This document shows, one piece after another, positions 27,014 through 35,467 of a DNA stretch of 64,000 bases (the stretch's first letter is position 1; each line of letters starts with the position of its first letter). A model generated the notes under the pieces. That model saw only the letters and a program-made list of their open reading frames with translations, had not been told where the DNA came from and did no database searches. The position numbers and the translations under genes are program-made. Source of the stretch: Flavobacterium hiemivividum (GTDB lineage: Bacteria; Bacteroidota; Bacteroidia; Flavobacteriales; Flavobacteriaceae); NCBI RefSeq assembly GCF_004349145.1, contig NZ_SMFO01000002.1, positions 363,722 through 427,721 on the forward strand. The letters run 5' to 3'.

Positions 27014-27054
27014 ATACAAACAACTATTTTTTATAAAATAATAAATCCAAAAAA

Positions 27055-28392
27055 ATGCCAAAACAATTCTCTGATTTAGGGATTTCAGCACCAATTCTAA
27101 AAGCAATTTCCGAATTGAAAATTGTTACGCCCACAGAAATTCAGCTTAAAGCAATTCCGCTACTTTTAGCAAACACCACTGACTTAGTTGGGCTTGCAAA
27201 AACAGGAACCGGAAAAACGGCGGCTTTTGGATTGCCTCTTTTACAATTAATAGATACGACTTCGCCAACGGTACAAGCGATTATTCTGGTTCCTACAAGG
27301 GAATTAGGACATCAAATTTTTAGAAACCTAGAAGATTTTGCAAAATACCTTCCTGAAGTTTCTATAGCAGCAACCTGCGGTGGAATCCCAATAAAACCAC
27401 AAATCGAACGCCTAGCTGCACCCACACATATTGTGGTAGCAACACCAGGTCGTTTAATTGATTTAATTCAGCGCAAAGCAATCAATCTTAAGGAAACCAA
27501 ATTTCTTGTTTTAGATGAAGCCGATGAAATGGTGACTATCTTAAAAGAAAGCCTAGATGAAATTGTTGCCGAATTGCCTAAGGAGCACAAAACATTATTG
27601 TTCTCAGCTACTATGCCGGGAACTATAAAACAGTTAATACAAAACTACCTCAATAAAAATGTAGTTCAGGTGAGCGCTAATATGGAAACAGTAGGGAATC
27701 AAGGGATTGATCACGAATATATTGTGGTAGATCCTATTGAAAAACTAGATGTTCTAATGCATTTCCTGAATTCAAAAGAAGGACAACGCGGAATCATATT
27801 TTGCAAAACTAAAGCAGCGGTGAATAAACTAGCTAAAAACCTAGCGATCAATCGTTTTTCATCAGGTGCCTTGCACGGTAGCTTATCACAAGGAATTAGA
27901 GACCGTATCATGGAGCAATTTCGTGAAGGACATATCAATATATTAGTAGCGACAGATCTAGCTGCCAGAGGAATTGACGTAAAGGAAATTTCGTATGTAG
28001 TTAATTACCATCTACCTGATGCGTATGAAGCTTACGTACACCGTAGCGGAAGAACTGCCAGGGCAGGAGCAAAGGGACTTTCATTAACTGTATTGCAACC
28101 AGAAGAAGTAAAAGAAATCGCCGACTTCGAAAAAGAGCTAGGAATTAAATTCACTGAATTTAAAAAACCAAGTGCGCTAAGCATCGAAGAAAACAATACC
28201 TTACTTTGGGCAAAACAAATATTCAAAACAAAACCCAACCACGAAGTGGATGCGGAATTGAAAACTAAAATAAAAACGGTTTTTCATCATTTGACTAAGG
28301 ATGAATTGATTGAAAAACTATTGGCTAATTATTTATTGCAAAACAAAAACGAGCCAGTAGAAAAACCGGTTAAAAGACAAAAAATGAAATAG
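27055..28392 (+). CDS. DEAD-box RNA helicase
   Basis: The 445-residue protein has all core motifs of DEAD-box RNA helicases: Q-motif FSDLGISAPILKAI, motif I AKTGTGKTAAF, PTRELGHQIF, motif II VLDEADEM, motif III SAT, and in domain two TDLAARGIDV and HRSGRTARAG. The C-terminal extension of about 90 residues is Lys-rich but lacks a recognisable DbpA-type RNA-binding domain. Likely roles are ribosome assembly or mRNA turnover, probably more needed in the cold. A clear terminator follows. Confidence 0.93.
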   Translation: MPKQFSDLGISAPILKAISELKIVTPTEIQLKAIPLLLANTTDLVGLAKTGTGKTAAFGLPLLQLIDTTSPTVQAIILVPTRELGHQIFRNLEDFAKYLPEVSIAATCGGIPIKPQIERLAAPTHIVVATPGRLIDLIQRKAINLKETKFLVLDEADEMVTILKESLDEIVAELPKEHKTLLFSATMPGTIKQLIQNYLNKNVVQVSANMETVGNQGIDHEYIVVDPIEKLDVLMHFLNSKEGQRGIIFCKTKAAVNKLAKNLAINRFSSGALHGSLSQGIRDRIMEQFREGHINILVATDLAARGIDVKEISYVVNYHLPDAYEAYVHRSGRTARAGAKGLSLTVLQPEEVKEIADFEKELGIKFTEFKKPSALSIEENNTLLWAKQIFKTKPNHEVDAELKTKIKTVFHHLTKDELIEKLLANYLLQNKNEPVEKPVKRQKMK

Positions 28393-28416
28393 TATTTTTA
28401 CTGTTTTATAAATGAT

Positions 28417-28460
28417 AAACCATTACTGTGCTTGATGAAAGCTGGGTAATGGTTTTTTTG
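28417..28460 (+). terminator. Terminator of the DEAD-box helicase gene
   Basis: AAACCATTAC (28417-28426) pairs with GTAATGGTTT (28446-28455) and continues into a T-tract. The loop is about 19 bases. Confidence 0.75.
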
Positions 28461-28575
28461 TTTTAGCGCAGCTCATGAAATCAACAGGGTAAAATGAAAG
28501 AAAAAGATTAATTATTTATAAAAAAAGCAGCAAAAAGATCTATATATTTGATGTTATTTATTATTTAATGGCTAG

Positions 28576-28698
28576 TTATGCAGAAATTACGTAGGTAAAT
28601 TCGATTTTAAAAAACCATTTGTTTCCGCAGAAAGTTTAAAAGCAGTTGGCAGTAATTTTAAAAAGACAAGAGAATTTAATAATATTAAAAAAATTTAA
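28576..28698 (+). pseudogene. Possible gene remnant upstream of a small membrane protein
   Basis: Most of the 309-base gap 28393-28701 is terminator plus AT-rich sequence, but one frame stays open from 28576 to the stop at 28696 and reads like protein (VGKFDFKKPFVSAESL, then AVGSNFKKTREFNN). It has no start codon and is cut at its 5' end by a stop. It may be the decayed C-terminus of a lost gene or chance; I cannot name it. Confidence 0.25.
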
Positions 28699-28701
28699 CT
28701 T

Positions 28702-28920
28702 ATGATAAAATTTTGGTTAATTGCTATTTTTATTTTTATTATTTCAACATATATATTGTCGAAATTAACTTTGAAATCAAACAGAGAAGAAGCGGGTGAA
28801 CGAATTTGGAGATTTGGAAATGGAAGGTCTGTTTATTGGCGTATTCTTACTTTGTGCAGTTTTGGAATAACTGTTGTAATAATGCTTATTATGCATTGGA
28901 TAGGAATTCCTATTCTGTAA
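28702..28920 (+). CDS. Hypothetical small membrane protein
   Basis: The 72-residue product has two hydrophobic helices, MIKFWLIAIFIFIISTYIL at the start and LCSFGITVVIMLIMHWIGIP at the end, joined by a polar, charged loop (KSNREEAGERIWRFGNG). I do not recognise the family. It begins 4 bases after the possible remnant reading frame and precedes another membrane protein gene on the same strand by 93 bases. The hydropathy pattern and clean start support a real gene, but nothing indicates its role. Confidence 0.5.
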   Translation: MIKFWLIAIFIFIISTYILSKLTLKSNREEAGERIWRFGNGRSVYWRILTLCSFGITVVIMLIMHWIGIPIL

Positions 28921-29013
28921 AAAGTTATTACTATTTAAAATTAGCAGTTTAAGCCAATATCTCTCGGATATATCTCCGCAACGAAAACTCATTCTATTGT
29001 AAAAAAATAAACT

Positions 29014-29586
29014 ATGACTAAAACAAAAACCTTATGTCTTGTAGGATTACTATTTTTTGTAAGCAGTTACGTTTTCTTTTCTCAAGGGGCATTGAATGCG
29101 CAAAAACATATTGATTTAGCGTATTGGCTTAATTTGATAGGAGCAGTATTCCTGTTTTCTTTTAATTTTGTATTTCCTAAAAACAAGCTTAACTCCGTTG
29201 CCTCGGTCTTGACAGCTTTAGGAGTTATTGCTCATATAGGACTTTGCACAATTGACTTTATCATGTGGAGTTTTGGAAACGATGCAATTAGTAGTGACAA
29301 ACTACGTGAGCATATTAGCAATACACCACTAATTTTATACCCTTTTGTTATAATAGGACCATCATTACTATTTCTCGGTTTAGCGGCCCATGCTTTAAAT
29401 TTTATTAAAACAAATCCCATACCTGCGCTAATGGTAGTAATAGGAGGTCCATTTGTTGGAATTTCTTATTTTATTTGGAATAATGGAATTCTGATGTTGC
29501 TAAGCTGTATCGTATTTGCTTTCGGGTTAGGGCTGCTTTTGTATAGTAAAGAAGTACGGGAATTAGTTCCAAAAGCGGTGACTTAA
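29014..29586 (+). CDS. Hypothetical polytopic membrane protein
   Basis: The 190-residue protein has about six hydrophobic segments (near residues 6-24, 37-55, 60-82, 107-129, 134-152 and 155-177) linked by short polar loops. No motif that identifies a transporter or enzyme is visible, and I do not recognise the family. It lies on the same strand as the small membrane protein before it. The region after it (29587-29796) shows no structure beyond AT-rich sequence. Confidence 0.65.
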   Translation: MTKTKTLCLVGLLFFVSSYVFFSQGALNAQKHIDLAYWLNLIGAVFLFSFNFVFPKNKLNSVASVLTALGVIAHIGLCTIDFIMWSFGNDAISSDKLREHISNTPLILYPFVIIGPSLLFLGLAAHALNFIKTNPIPALMVVIGGPFVGISYFIWNNGILMLLSCIVFAFGLGLLLYSKEVRELVPKAVT

Positions 29587-29796
29587 AGCAAATTAACGAA
29601 GCATACTCGAATATTACGGCGCTGCGATACCCAATAATTTTATTTAAATTTTCTTTATTGTATGAAAATCCATATTAACCTTCGTTAAATGTGCTGTTAA
29701 TCGATAATAATTGCAATAACTGGTATTATGGCTCGTTACATTATCTAACAATAACTAGATTCTATACCTAGTTTCGAATTCAAAGGATTTTTAGTC

Positions 29797-30408
29797 ATGA
29801 AGCACATTACAATTACGGCAATTGCCCTATTACTTTTTACAACAAACATTTTTAGTCAAACCCCAAACAAAATTGTCAATTTAGCTACCGTAGAAGGTCA
29901 GTTTCAGAATATTATTGATAAATCAAATAGTTTTCAGGATTACAAAGTTATTAAGAAAACTTCCTTACTGAAATTACAATCGAATGTACTTGATTCTCTT
30001 AAGGTTTCAAAAAATAAAGTGTTAGCTAATGTAAACTTTCTAAATTCCCAAAAACGAGCGATTGCTGATTTAGAAGCTAAATCTGCTAACTCAGAAACTA
30101 TTCTTGCCAACTTAAAATCGGAAAAGGATAGTATTTCACTTCTTGGCATTCCATTAGAAAAAACGTTTTTTAAAACATTGTTTTTCTTTATTGTGATTGG
30201 CTTGATCGCTACATTGGTGTTTTTCATTTTTAAATTCAAACAAAGCAACATTATAACTATAGAAAGTAAATTAGCGTTACAACAGTCGGAAAAAGAATTT
30301 GAAATCTACAAAGAAAAAGCCTTAGAACGAGAACAAAAGGCAATGCGCAGGCTGCAAGATGAACTGAATAAAAAGAAAAAAGAATTCGCTACAGCTTTAC
30401 CTAAATAA
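29797..30408 (+). CDS. Signal-peptide, coiled-coil membrane protein
   Basis: The 203-residue product has a signal peptide (MKHITITAIALLLFTTNIFSQ), an exported region of about 100 residues rich in heptad-like Leu/Ile/Lys, one membrane helix (TLFFFIVIGLIATLVFFIF, about residues 128-146) and a cytoplasmic coiled-coil tail with ALEREQKAMRRLQDELNKKK. Homologues in Flavobacteria, as I recall, sometimes carry a tRNA methyltransferase name, but no SAM-binding motif is present and I reject it. The layout suits a membrane-anchored scaffold; its function is unknown. Confidence 0.72.
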   Translation: MKHITITAIALLLFTTNIFSQTPNKIVNLATVEGQFQNIIDKSNSFQDYKVIKKTSLLKLQSNVLDSLKVSKNKVLANVNFLNSQKRAIADLEAKSANSETILANLKSEKDSISLLGIPLEKTFFKTLFFFIVIGLIATLVFFIFKFKQSNIITIESKLALQQSEKEFEIYKEKALEREQKAMRRLQDELNKKKKEFATALPK

Positions 30409-30466
30409 TAAAAAGCAAGGATTATAAACCTGAAGTTTTCATTAAACAAGAATTTAAAAATAGGAT

Positions 30467-30502
30467 AAGAGCTGTTGAAAACCTATCAACAGCTCTTTTT
30501 TT
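30467..30502 (+). terminator. Terminator after the coiled-coil membrane protein gene
   Basis: AAGAGCTGTTGA (30467-30478) and TCAACAGCTCTT (30486-30497) form a perfect 12-bp stem with a 7-base loop, followed by a T-tract. Confidence 0.88.
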
Positions 30503-30878
30503 ATTCCATAAAATACGGAATTTAATTGTAGAAAAAGTTTGAGGAAAGAGAATGTTATTCGGTTTTTTAATTCCATATAAAGTATTGATTATCAACTAAA
30601 TTTAGTTATTAGCTAATTACTAGCTTTGGCTACATAGCAAAAAATAGTATTAGTATTGCTATTTTAAGAGTTATCCAATCGATTATTAATTATACTAATA
30701 AAGATTTTCCCTTGGTCGAAAAGACAAATTTTCGAGTAGTTATATTTCGGTTGTACAATAGATAAAGTGAAAGAAGTAATCCTGCTATAGTTTTTTACTA
30801 TTTTGTATCTTCAAAATCCCTCATAATTATTGTATATTTAGGGGGAATTTTCACATTAAAAAACCTAATTAAGAGCAT
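30503..30878. other. Intergenic region with palindromes, no gene seen
   Basis: About 375 bases between a terminator and the NDH-2-like gene. It contains the perfect palindrome AACTAAATTTAGTT (30594-30607), then TTAGCTAA and an ACTAGCT word shortly after. The stretch TACTATTTTGTATC near 30795 could include a promoter for the dehydrogenase. No reading frame or RNA gene is convincing. Confidence 0.4.
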
Positions 30879-32165
30879 ATGAATATTGTAATAATAGGAG
30901 GCGGATTTGCGGGATTAAATCTAGCCAAAGAACTTTTAGACCAGAAAGATATTCAAGTTACCCTTGTTGACAAAAACAATTATAATTTCTTTCCACCATT
31001 AATATACCAAGTGGCTACGGCTTTTTTGGAACCTTCCAGTATAAGCTATCCTTTTCGAAAGTTTTTTGCAGGGAAAAAAAATCTCCAGTTTCGCCTTGGC
31101 GAATTAAAGACAGTCGTTCCTGCCGAAAATAAAATTATTCTGAATAATGGCGAATTAAGTTATGACTATCTAGTTTTCGCAACCGGTGCTGAAACAAGCT
31201 ACTTCGGAATGGATAACGTACAGAAAAACGCCATCCCGATGAAAACGCTCAATGATGCCATCGAAATGCGGAACACCATTCTTAAAAATTTAGAAAAAGC
31301 GGCCATTTGCAAGGACATTAGAAAACGCCGCAAACTCCTAACCATTGTTGTAGCCGGTGGTGGCCCCACAGGAGTGGAAGTTTCTGGTATGTTTGCCGAA
31401 ATGAAAAAGAATATTTTCCAGAAAGAATATCCTGAACTAGGAACTGCAGCGAGTAATATCTATCTCATCGATGGCGGACCAGCTTTGCTAGCTCCTATGA
31501 GTAAAGAATCGCAAGAAGACACTCATAAAGCGCTGACTGAATTAGGAGTAGTGATACAATTGAATACTCAGGTGACTGATTATGTTGACGATACCGTGTT
31601 TCTTTCTAATGGCGAAACCATTCAAACAAAGAACTTGATTTGGGCAGCCGGAGTTTCGGCTAAAATATTTGATGGGATTCCCACCGAAAGTTATGGTCGC
31701 GGAAAACGAATGGCCACCGATGCCTACAATAAAGTAAACGGAACCGAAAATATATACGCTATTGGAGATACTTGTATTCAGCTAACCGATGCTGCATTCC
31801 CGGGCGGACATCCACAAGTGGCGCAAGTTGCTATTCAGCAAGGATTGAATCTAGCCGAAAATTTCAAGTTAATCGGAAAAAACAAGCCTTTTATTCCATT
31901 TAAGTACAATGATAAAGGCTCGATGGCAATTATAGGAAAAAATAAGGCAGTAGTAGATTTACCAAGTCCTAAAATGCATTTCAAAGGCTTTTTTGCCTGG
32001 GCAATTTGGTTGTTTATTCACCTGATTTCTTTAATCACGTATCGCAACCGAATTAAAACATTCTTCAACTGGATGATCGCTTATTTTGCCAAAGATCAAT
32101 CTCTTCGAATGATTATTCGACCAGATAGTTCTAAAAAGAAAAGCAACAATGAACCTGCTTGTTAA
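30879..32165 (+). CDS. NADH dehydrogenase-like FAD oxidoreductase (NDH-2 type)
   Basis: The 428-residue flavoprotein has two nucleotide folds: FAD-binding IIGGGFAGLNLAKELL at the N-terminus and NAD-binding VVAGGGPTGVEVSGMFAE (about residue 160), and the C-terminal FAD contact NIYAIGDTC. The C-terminal part includes a hydrophobic stretch (FFAWAIWLFIHLISLITYRN) typical of membrane-attached NDH-2 enzymes, which pass electrons from NADH to quinone without pumping protons. It is a single gene with no visible partner in an operon; the repeat region 32274-32449 follows. Confidence 0.92.
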   Translation: MNIVIIGGGFAGLNLAKELLDQKDIQVTLVDKNNYNFFPPLIYQVATAFLEPSSISYPFRKFFAGKKNLQFRLGELKTVVPAENKIILNNGELSYDYLVFATGAETSYFGMDNVQKNAIPMKTLNDAIEMRNTILKNLEKAAICKDIRKRRKLLTIVVAGGGPTGVEVSGMFAEMKKNIFQKEYPELGTAASNIYLIDGGPALLAPMSKESQEDTHKALTELGVVIQLNTQVTDYVDDTVFLSNGETIQTKNLIWAAGVSAKIFDGIPTESYGRGKRMATDAYNKVNGTENIYAIGDTCIQLTDAAFPGGHPQVAQVAIQQGLNLAENFKLIGKNKPFIPFKYNDKGSMAIIGKNKAVVDLPSPKMHFKGFFAWAIWLFIHLISLITYRNRIKTFFNWMIAYFAKDQSLRMIIRPDSSKKKSNNEPAC

Positions 32166-32273
32166 GCTATAATTTTAGTTGTATCAATTACAAGGAGATT
32201 ACAATTTAAACTATAAGCCATATAAATTTATTTGTATGGCTTATTTCTTTTTAAATCAAGTAGAGCAAAATTT

Positions 32274-32449
32274 AAACCATATAAGTCATATAAGTTTCCT
32301 CGTAGAATTTGATATGGCTAATTATTTCCGACAATCCCTCTGTTTTCTATCCAATAGAGCTACTTTCTAAACACAACAAAAGTCTGTCGCTATGCGTTTA
32401 AAAAAAAGAAAAAGTAAAACTTTTAACTTACATGACTTATATGTTAAAA
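32274..32449. repeat. Inverted intergenic repeat of the CATATAAGTCATATAAG type
   Basis: AAACCATATAAGTCATATAA (from 32274) and, 130 bases on, TAACTTACATGACTTATATG (from 32424) are near reverse complements. A related word, CCATATAAATTTATTTGTATGG, lies at about 32218. These fill most of the 305-base gap between the NDH-2-like and MFS genes. I take them for a dispersed Flavobacterium repeat, but the function is unknown. Confidence 0.6.
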
Positions 32450-32470
32450 ACACACAAACCATAAAACACC

Positions 32471-33682
32471 TTAAACTTTAGCAGCAATATTCCTCTTACC
32501 CACAGTCAAAACTAGCAAAGCCGTAATAGAACTCACCGCCATAATAACCACCATAGGAACCATAGTATCCGTTAGAAAAGTCCCTACTGCAAAAGAAGCC
32601 ACAGCACCCAACCCTAATTGAATAGCCCCCATCAATGCTGATGCGCTACCAGCATTTCGCTTAAATGGTGCCAAAGTCAAGGCAGCCGTATTCGGATTTG
32701 CAATCCCTAAACATACTAAGAACATAAACAGCATCGCAATTGTTTCATACAATCCTAGCAAATCACTCATCGCTAGCACTAAAAAACAACTGCTTATAAC
32801 AGATTGCGTTATCAAGGCTCCAAAAATCATTTGCTCACTAGTAAATTTTCTCAACAACAACGAATTCAACTGACTACCACCAATAAAACTTAAGGACATA
32901 AAAGCGAAAATCCAACCATAGGTTTTGGCATCGACCTCAAAAATATCCATAAATAAAATAGGGGAGGCCGCAACATAAGTAAACAAGCCCGAGAAAGCGA
33001 TCGCGCCCGTAAAAGCGTAAGTATAAAACTGAGGTTCTCTAATGACACTCCAGAAATTTAGAATAATTGGTTTTGGTTTCAGCGAAATCGTAGTATCCGG
33101 TTCGTAGGTGTGTGGCAAACCAAAATGAGCCGCTAGCAGGATTAAAATCCCAATAACCATTAAAATTAAAAACACAACGTGCCATCCAAAAGCATCGGTA
33201 ACATAACCACCAACGGTTGGCGCTAACATTGGTGAAAGTCCTACTACCAACATCAACATGGAGAGCACTTTTGGAATCTCTTTTACTTCAAATAAATCCC
33301 GAACCATAGAAATAGAAGCCACCGTAGCAGCACAACTCCCTACGGCTTGTATGAATCGCAAACCTATAAACGTATCAATATCAGTCACAAATGCGCAGCC
33401 TAAAGAGGCCAAAATATACACCATCAACCCAATAAACAAAGGCTTTTTTCTACCATAACGGTCTAATAGCGGGCCGTACAGCAATTGCCCAGCCGAAATC
33501 CCAATGAAATAACTCGATAAAGTCAGGGCAACCTTAGCGACGGTAGTATTCAAATCAGTGGCAATTCCCGAGAAACCCGGTAAATACATATCAATTGAAA
33601 ACGGTCCCAGCGCGGTAAGCGACCCTAAAATAAGGATAAGCTGTAAATATCTTTTTTTGGATCTATGTGTAGTAGTACTCAA
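32471..33682 (-). CDS. MFS drug efflux transporter, Bcr/CflA-like
   Basis: The 403-residue protein has twelve predicted membrane helices. The opening LGSLTALGPFSIDMYLPGF, the motif A loop LLYGPLLDRYGRKKPLF (about residue 70) and the motif C-like LSPMLAPTVGGYV are those of the Bcr/CflA branch of drug:H+ antiporters. It should export hydrophobic drugs such as bicyclomycin or chloramphenicol; the substrate range cannot be told from sequence. It is a single gene converging on the NDH-2-like gene across a repeat region. Confidence 0.92.
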   Translation of the reverse strand: MSTTTHRSKKRYLQLILILGSLTALGPFSIDMYLPGFSGIATDLNTTVAKVALTLSSYFIGISAGQLLYGPLLDRYGRKKPLFIGLMVYILASLGCAFVTDIDTFIGLRFIQAVGSCAATVASISMVRDLFEVKEIPKVLSMLMLVVGLSPMLAPTVGGYVTDAFGWHVVFLILMVIGILILLAAHFGLPHTYEPDTTISLKPKPIILNFWSVIREPQFYTYAFTGAIAFSGLFTYVAASPILFMDIFEVDAKTYGWIFAFMSLSFIGGSQLNSLLLRKFTSEQMIFGALITQSVISSCFLVLAMSDLLGLYETIAMLFMFLVCLGIANPNTAALTLAPFKRNAGSASALMGAIQLGLGAVASFAVGTFLTDTMVPMVVIMAVSSITALLVLTVGKRNIAAKV

Positions 33683-33781
33683 AATAACTTTTTTAAATTT
33701 TTTGCAAAGGTAAATATTTAAAATGCCAAAAGACCTACCATCTCACAATATAAAACGCCCGTTCTCATTTTAGTTTTTTTT

Positions 33782-33933
33782 GGGAGCTTTTCTTGCTATG
33801 TGTTACAAGCTTTATGGCTTCAACCGTTTTTTCTAAGTCCTGGCAGGCGCTTCCTTTGGTCGCACTGCCACAACAAGAAAAAAGTGGTTTCATCTCACAA
33901 AGGCTTTTCACTGCTATCAAGGCTAGGAAATCC
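33782..33933. repeat. Dispersed intergenic repeat, long copy
   Basis: Between the MFS gene and the nuclease gene (gap 33683-34183) lies a copy of the element also seen at 26927-27013. It begins GGGAGCTTTTCTTGCTAT and ends CTGCTATCAAGGCTAGGAAATCC-like, with an extended middle containing the partly complementary AGTCCTGGCAGGCGC and CGCACTGCCACAAC. The rest of the 500-base gap is AT-rich with no gene; two short reading frames over the repeat are artefacts. Confidence 0.72.
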
Positions 33934-34183
33934 TTCAAATTATGCCCGTTTATGGTTTCCCGTAAAGAAACTGGTTTTTAACACGTTATATTTGAAAAGC
34001 ATATCTATCAATATTTTTTTTATCAGAATAATCGTAAAAAAAGTATATATTTGATAATATAGAAAAACACTAATAAATAGTAAATTATAGTTGGGATTAA
34101 GTACAGACTACTACAAGTTAGTTCTTTAATACTTTAGAATCGGAGGAAAATATTAAATAACATAATATTAAAAATCAATACTG

Positions 34184-35254
34184 ATGGAAGATTTAAAATT
34201 AAAACTGCAACAATTACACCAAAGAGTTGACTCTTTAAAAGATCAAATTAATACAGAGGAAGCGACAAAAAATGCTTTTGTCATGCCTTTTATTCAAATT
34301 CTTGGGTATGATATTTTTAATCCGACAGAAGTAATTCCTGAATTTGTTTGCGACATAGGTACAAAAAAAGGAGAAAAAATAGACTATGTTATTAAAAGAG
34401 ATGGAGAACCAATTTTAATCATCGAATGTAAAAATTGGAAAGAAAATGTAGACGCTCATAATTCTCAATTACATCGATATTACCACGTTTCAAAATCACG
34501 TTTTGGTGTTCTAACTAACGGACATATTTATAACTTTTATGCCGATTTAGAGAAACCAAATATAATGGATGAAAAACCTTTTTTTACCTTAGATATTTCA
34601 AACTTGAAAGATACAAGTTTAAAAATTTTAGAAAATTTTTCTAAAAACGGTTATAATCTTGAAGAGATTTTAGATTCTGCTGAAGGACTTAAATATATAA
34701 AAGCAATTAGAAACGAATTTGAAAAAGAACTACAAGAACCTTCGGACGAAATTGTTCGTCTTTTAGTAAATAGATTTTTTAATAAACCGTTAACTGCTCC
34801 AAGGTTAATTGCATTCAAAGAATACACTAAAAAAGCGTTTTCAAATTCAATAAATGAATCCATAAACTTCCGATTAAATAATGCTTTAAATATTACTGAA
34901 TCTGTTCCTTCAAAAACGACCGAACAAACTACAGCAATTGATGATAATGTTGAAACTCCAAAGTTCATTACAACGGAAGAAGAAATTGAAGGTTCTCAAA
35001 TAATCAAAGCTATTTTAAGAGAAATTTTACCAGCTTCACGAATAGCATTCAGAGATACACAATCGTATTTTGGTGTTTTATTAGATGATAATAATCGAAA
35101 ACCTATTTGCCGTTTACATTTTAATTCAGCAAATAAATACGTTGAACTTTTCAATAACGGAAAGGATAATGGTGAGAAAAAATTAATATCATCTTTAGAC
35201 GAAATTTACGATTATAAAACTGAATTATTAGCAACAATTAAGACCTACGAATAA
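34184..35254 (+). CDS. Orphan HsdR-N-like nuclease
   Basis: The 356-residue protein has an N-terminal coiled segment and then a PD-(D/E)xK nuclease core like that of type I restriction subunit R: TKNAFVMPFIQILGYDIFNP, GEKIDYVIKRDG and PILIIECKNWKENVD, followed by QLHRYYHVSKSRFGVLTNG. No helicase domain follows; instead a linker and a C-terminal domain (about residues 265-356, SRIAFRDTQSYFGVLLDD, CRLHFNSANKYVELF) are present. Without methylase or specificity genes this is an orphan enzyme. A defence role is possible but not shown. The flanks are repeats on the left and a gene remnant on the right. Confidence 0.82.
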   Translation: MEDLKLKLQQLHQRVDSLKDQINTEEATKNAFVMPFIQILGYDIFNPTEVIPEFVCDIGTKKGEKIDYVIKRDGEPILIIECKNWKENVDAHNSQLHRYYHVSKSRFGVLTNGHIYNFYADLEKPNIMDEKPFFTLDISNLKDTSLKILENFSKNGYNLEEILDSAEGLKYIKAIRNEFEKELQEPSDEIVRLLVNRFFNKPLTAPRLIAFKEYTKKAFSNSINESINFRLNNALNITESVPSKTTEQTTAIDDNVETPKFITTEEEIEGSQIIKAILREILPASRIAFRDTQSYFGVLLDDNNRKPICRLHFNSANKYVELFNNGKDNGEKKLISSLDEIYDYKTELLATIKTYE

Positions 35255-35256
35255 AG

Positions 35257-35424
35257 AGAACGGCTCAAGCTATAAAGAAGGTTAGCGAGATTGGAGTTTT
35301 AGAGGAAATATCGTTTCACTCTTAGTTATCATCAATTCTAAAAATTAGCGAATACGAAGCACAAAATATCTCAAAGTGCCAAAACATTATAGAGTCATCA
35401 AGAAAAACCGAATTAGATCCATAA
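35257..35424 (+). pseudogene. Possible decayed gene after the orphan nuclease
   Basis: Directly after the nuclease stop, one frame reads RTAQAIKKVSEIGVLEEISF, meets a TAG at 35323-35325, and goes on in the same frame as LSSILKISEYEAQNISKCQN to a stop at 35422. Both halves look like helical protein, as if a longer gene had lost its 5' part and gained a stop. The RTAQxAIKKxxEIGxL pattern recalls winged-helix tails, for example of Fic-type proteins, but this is only a resemblance. Confidence 0.35.
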
Positions 35425-35441
35425 ATCTATTTCGGTTTTTT
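35403..35441. terminator. Bidirectional terminator between nuclease region and TauE-type gene
   Basis: AAAAACCGAATTAGAT (35403-35418) pairs with ATCTATTTCGGTTTTT (35425-35440) with one mismatch and a 6-base loop, with A and T tracts on the two sides. It sits between converging transcripts. Confidence 0.75.
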
Positions 35442-35467
35442 ATTTTCGAAGAAAATAAGAATAACTA

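Noticed and set aside
29797..30408. tRNA methyltransferase identity for the coiled-coil membrane protein
   Set aside because: No SAM-binding motif or trefoil-knot pattern; signal peptide, one membrane helix and coiled coil instead.
32179..32370. 63-codon open frame after the NDH-2-like gene
   Set aside because: It starts with TTG, lies over dispersed repeats and has no conserved features.
33793..34054. Two overlapping open frames in the gap before the orphan nuclease
   Set aside because: They fall within the dispersed repeat and AT-rich flank; composition reflects the repeat and not a protein.
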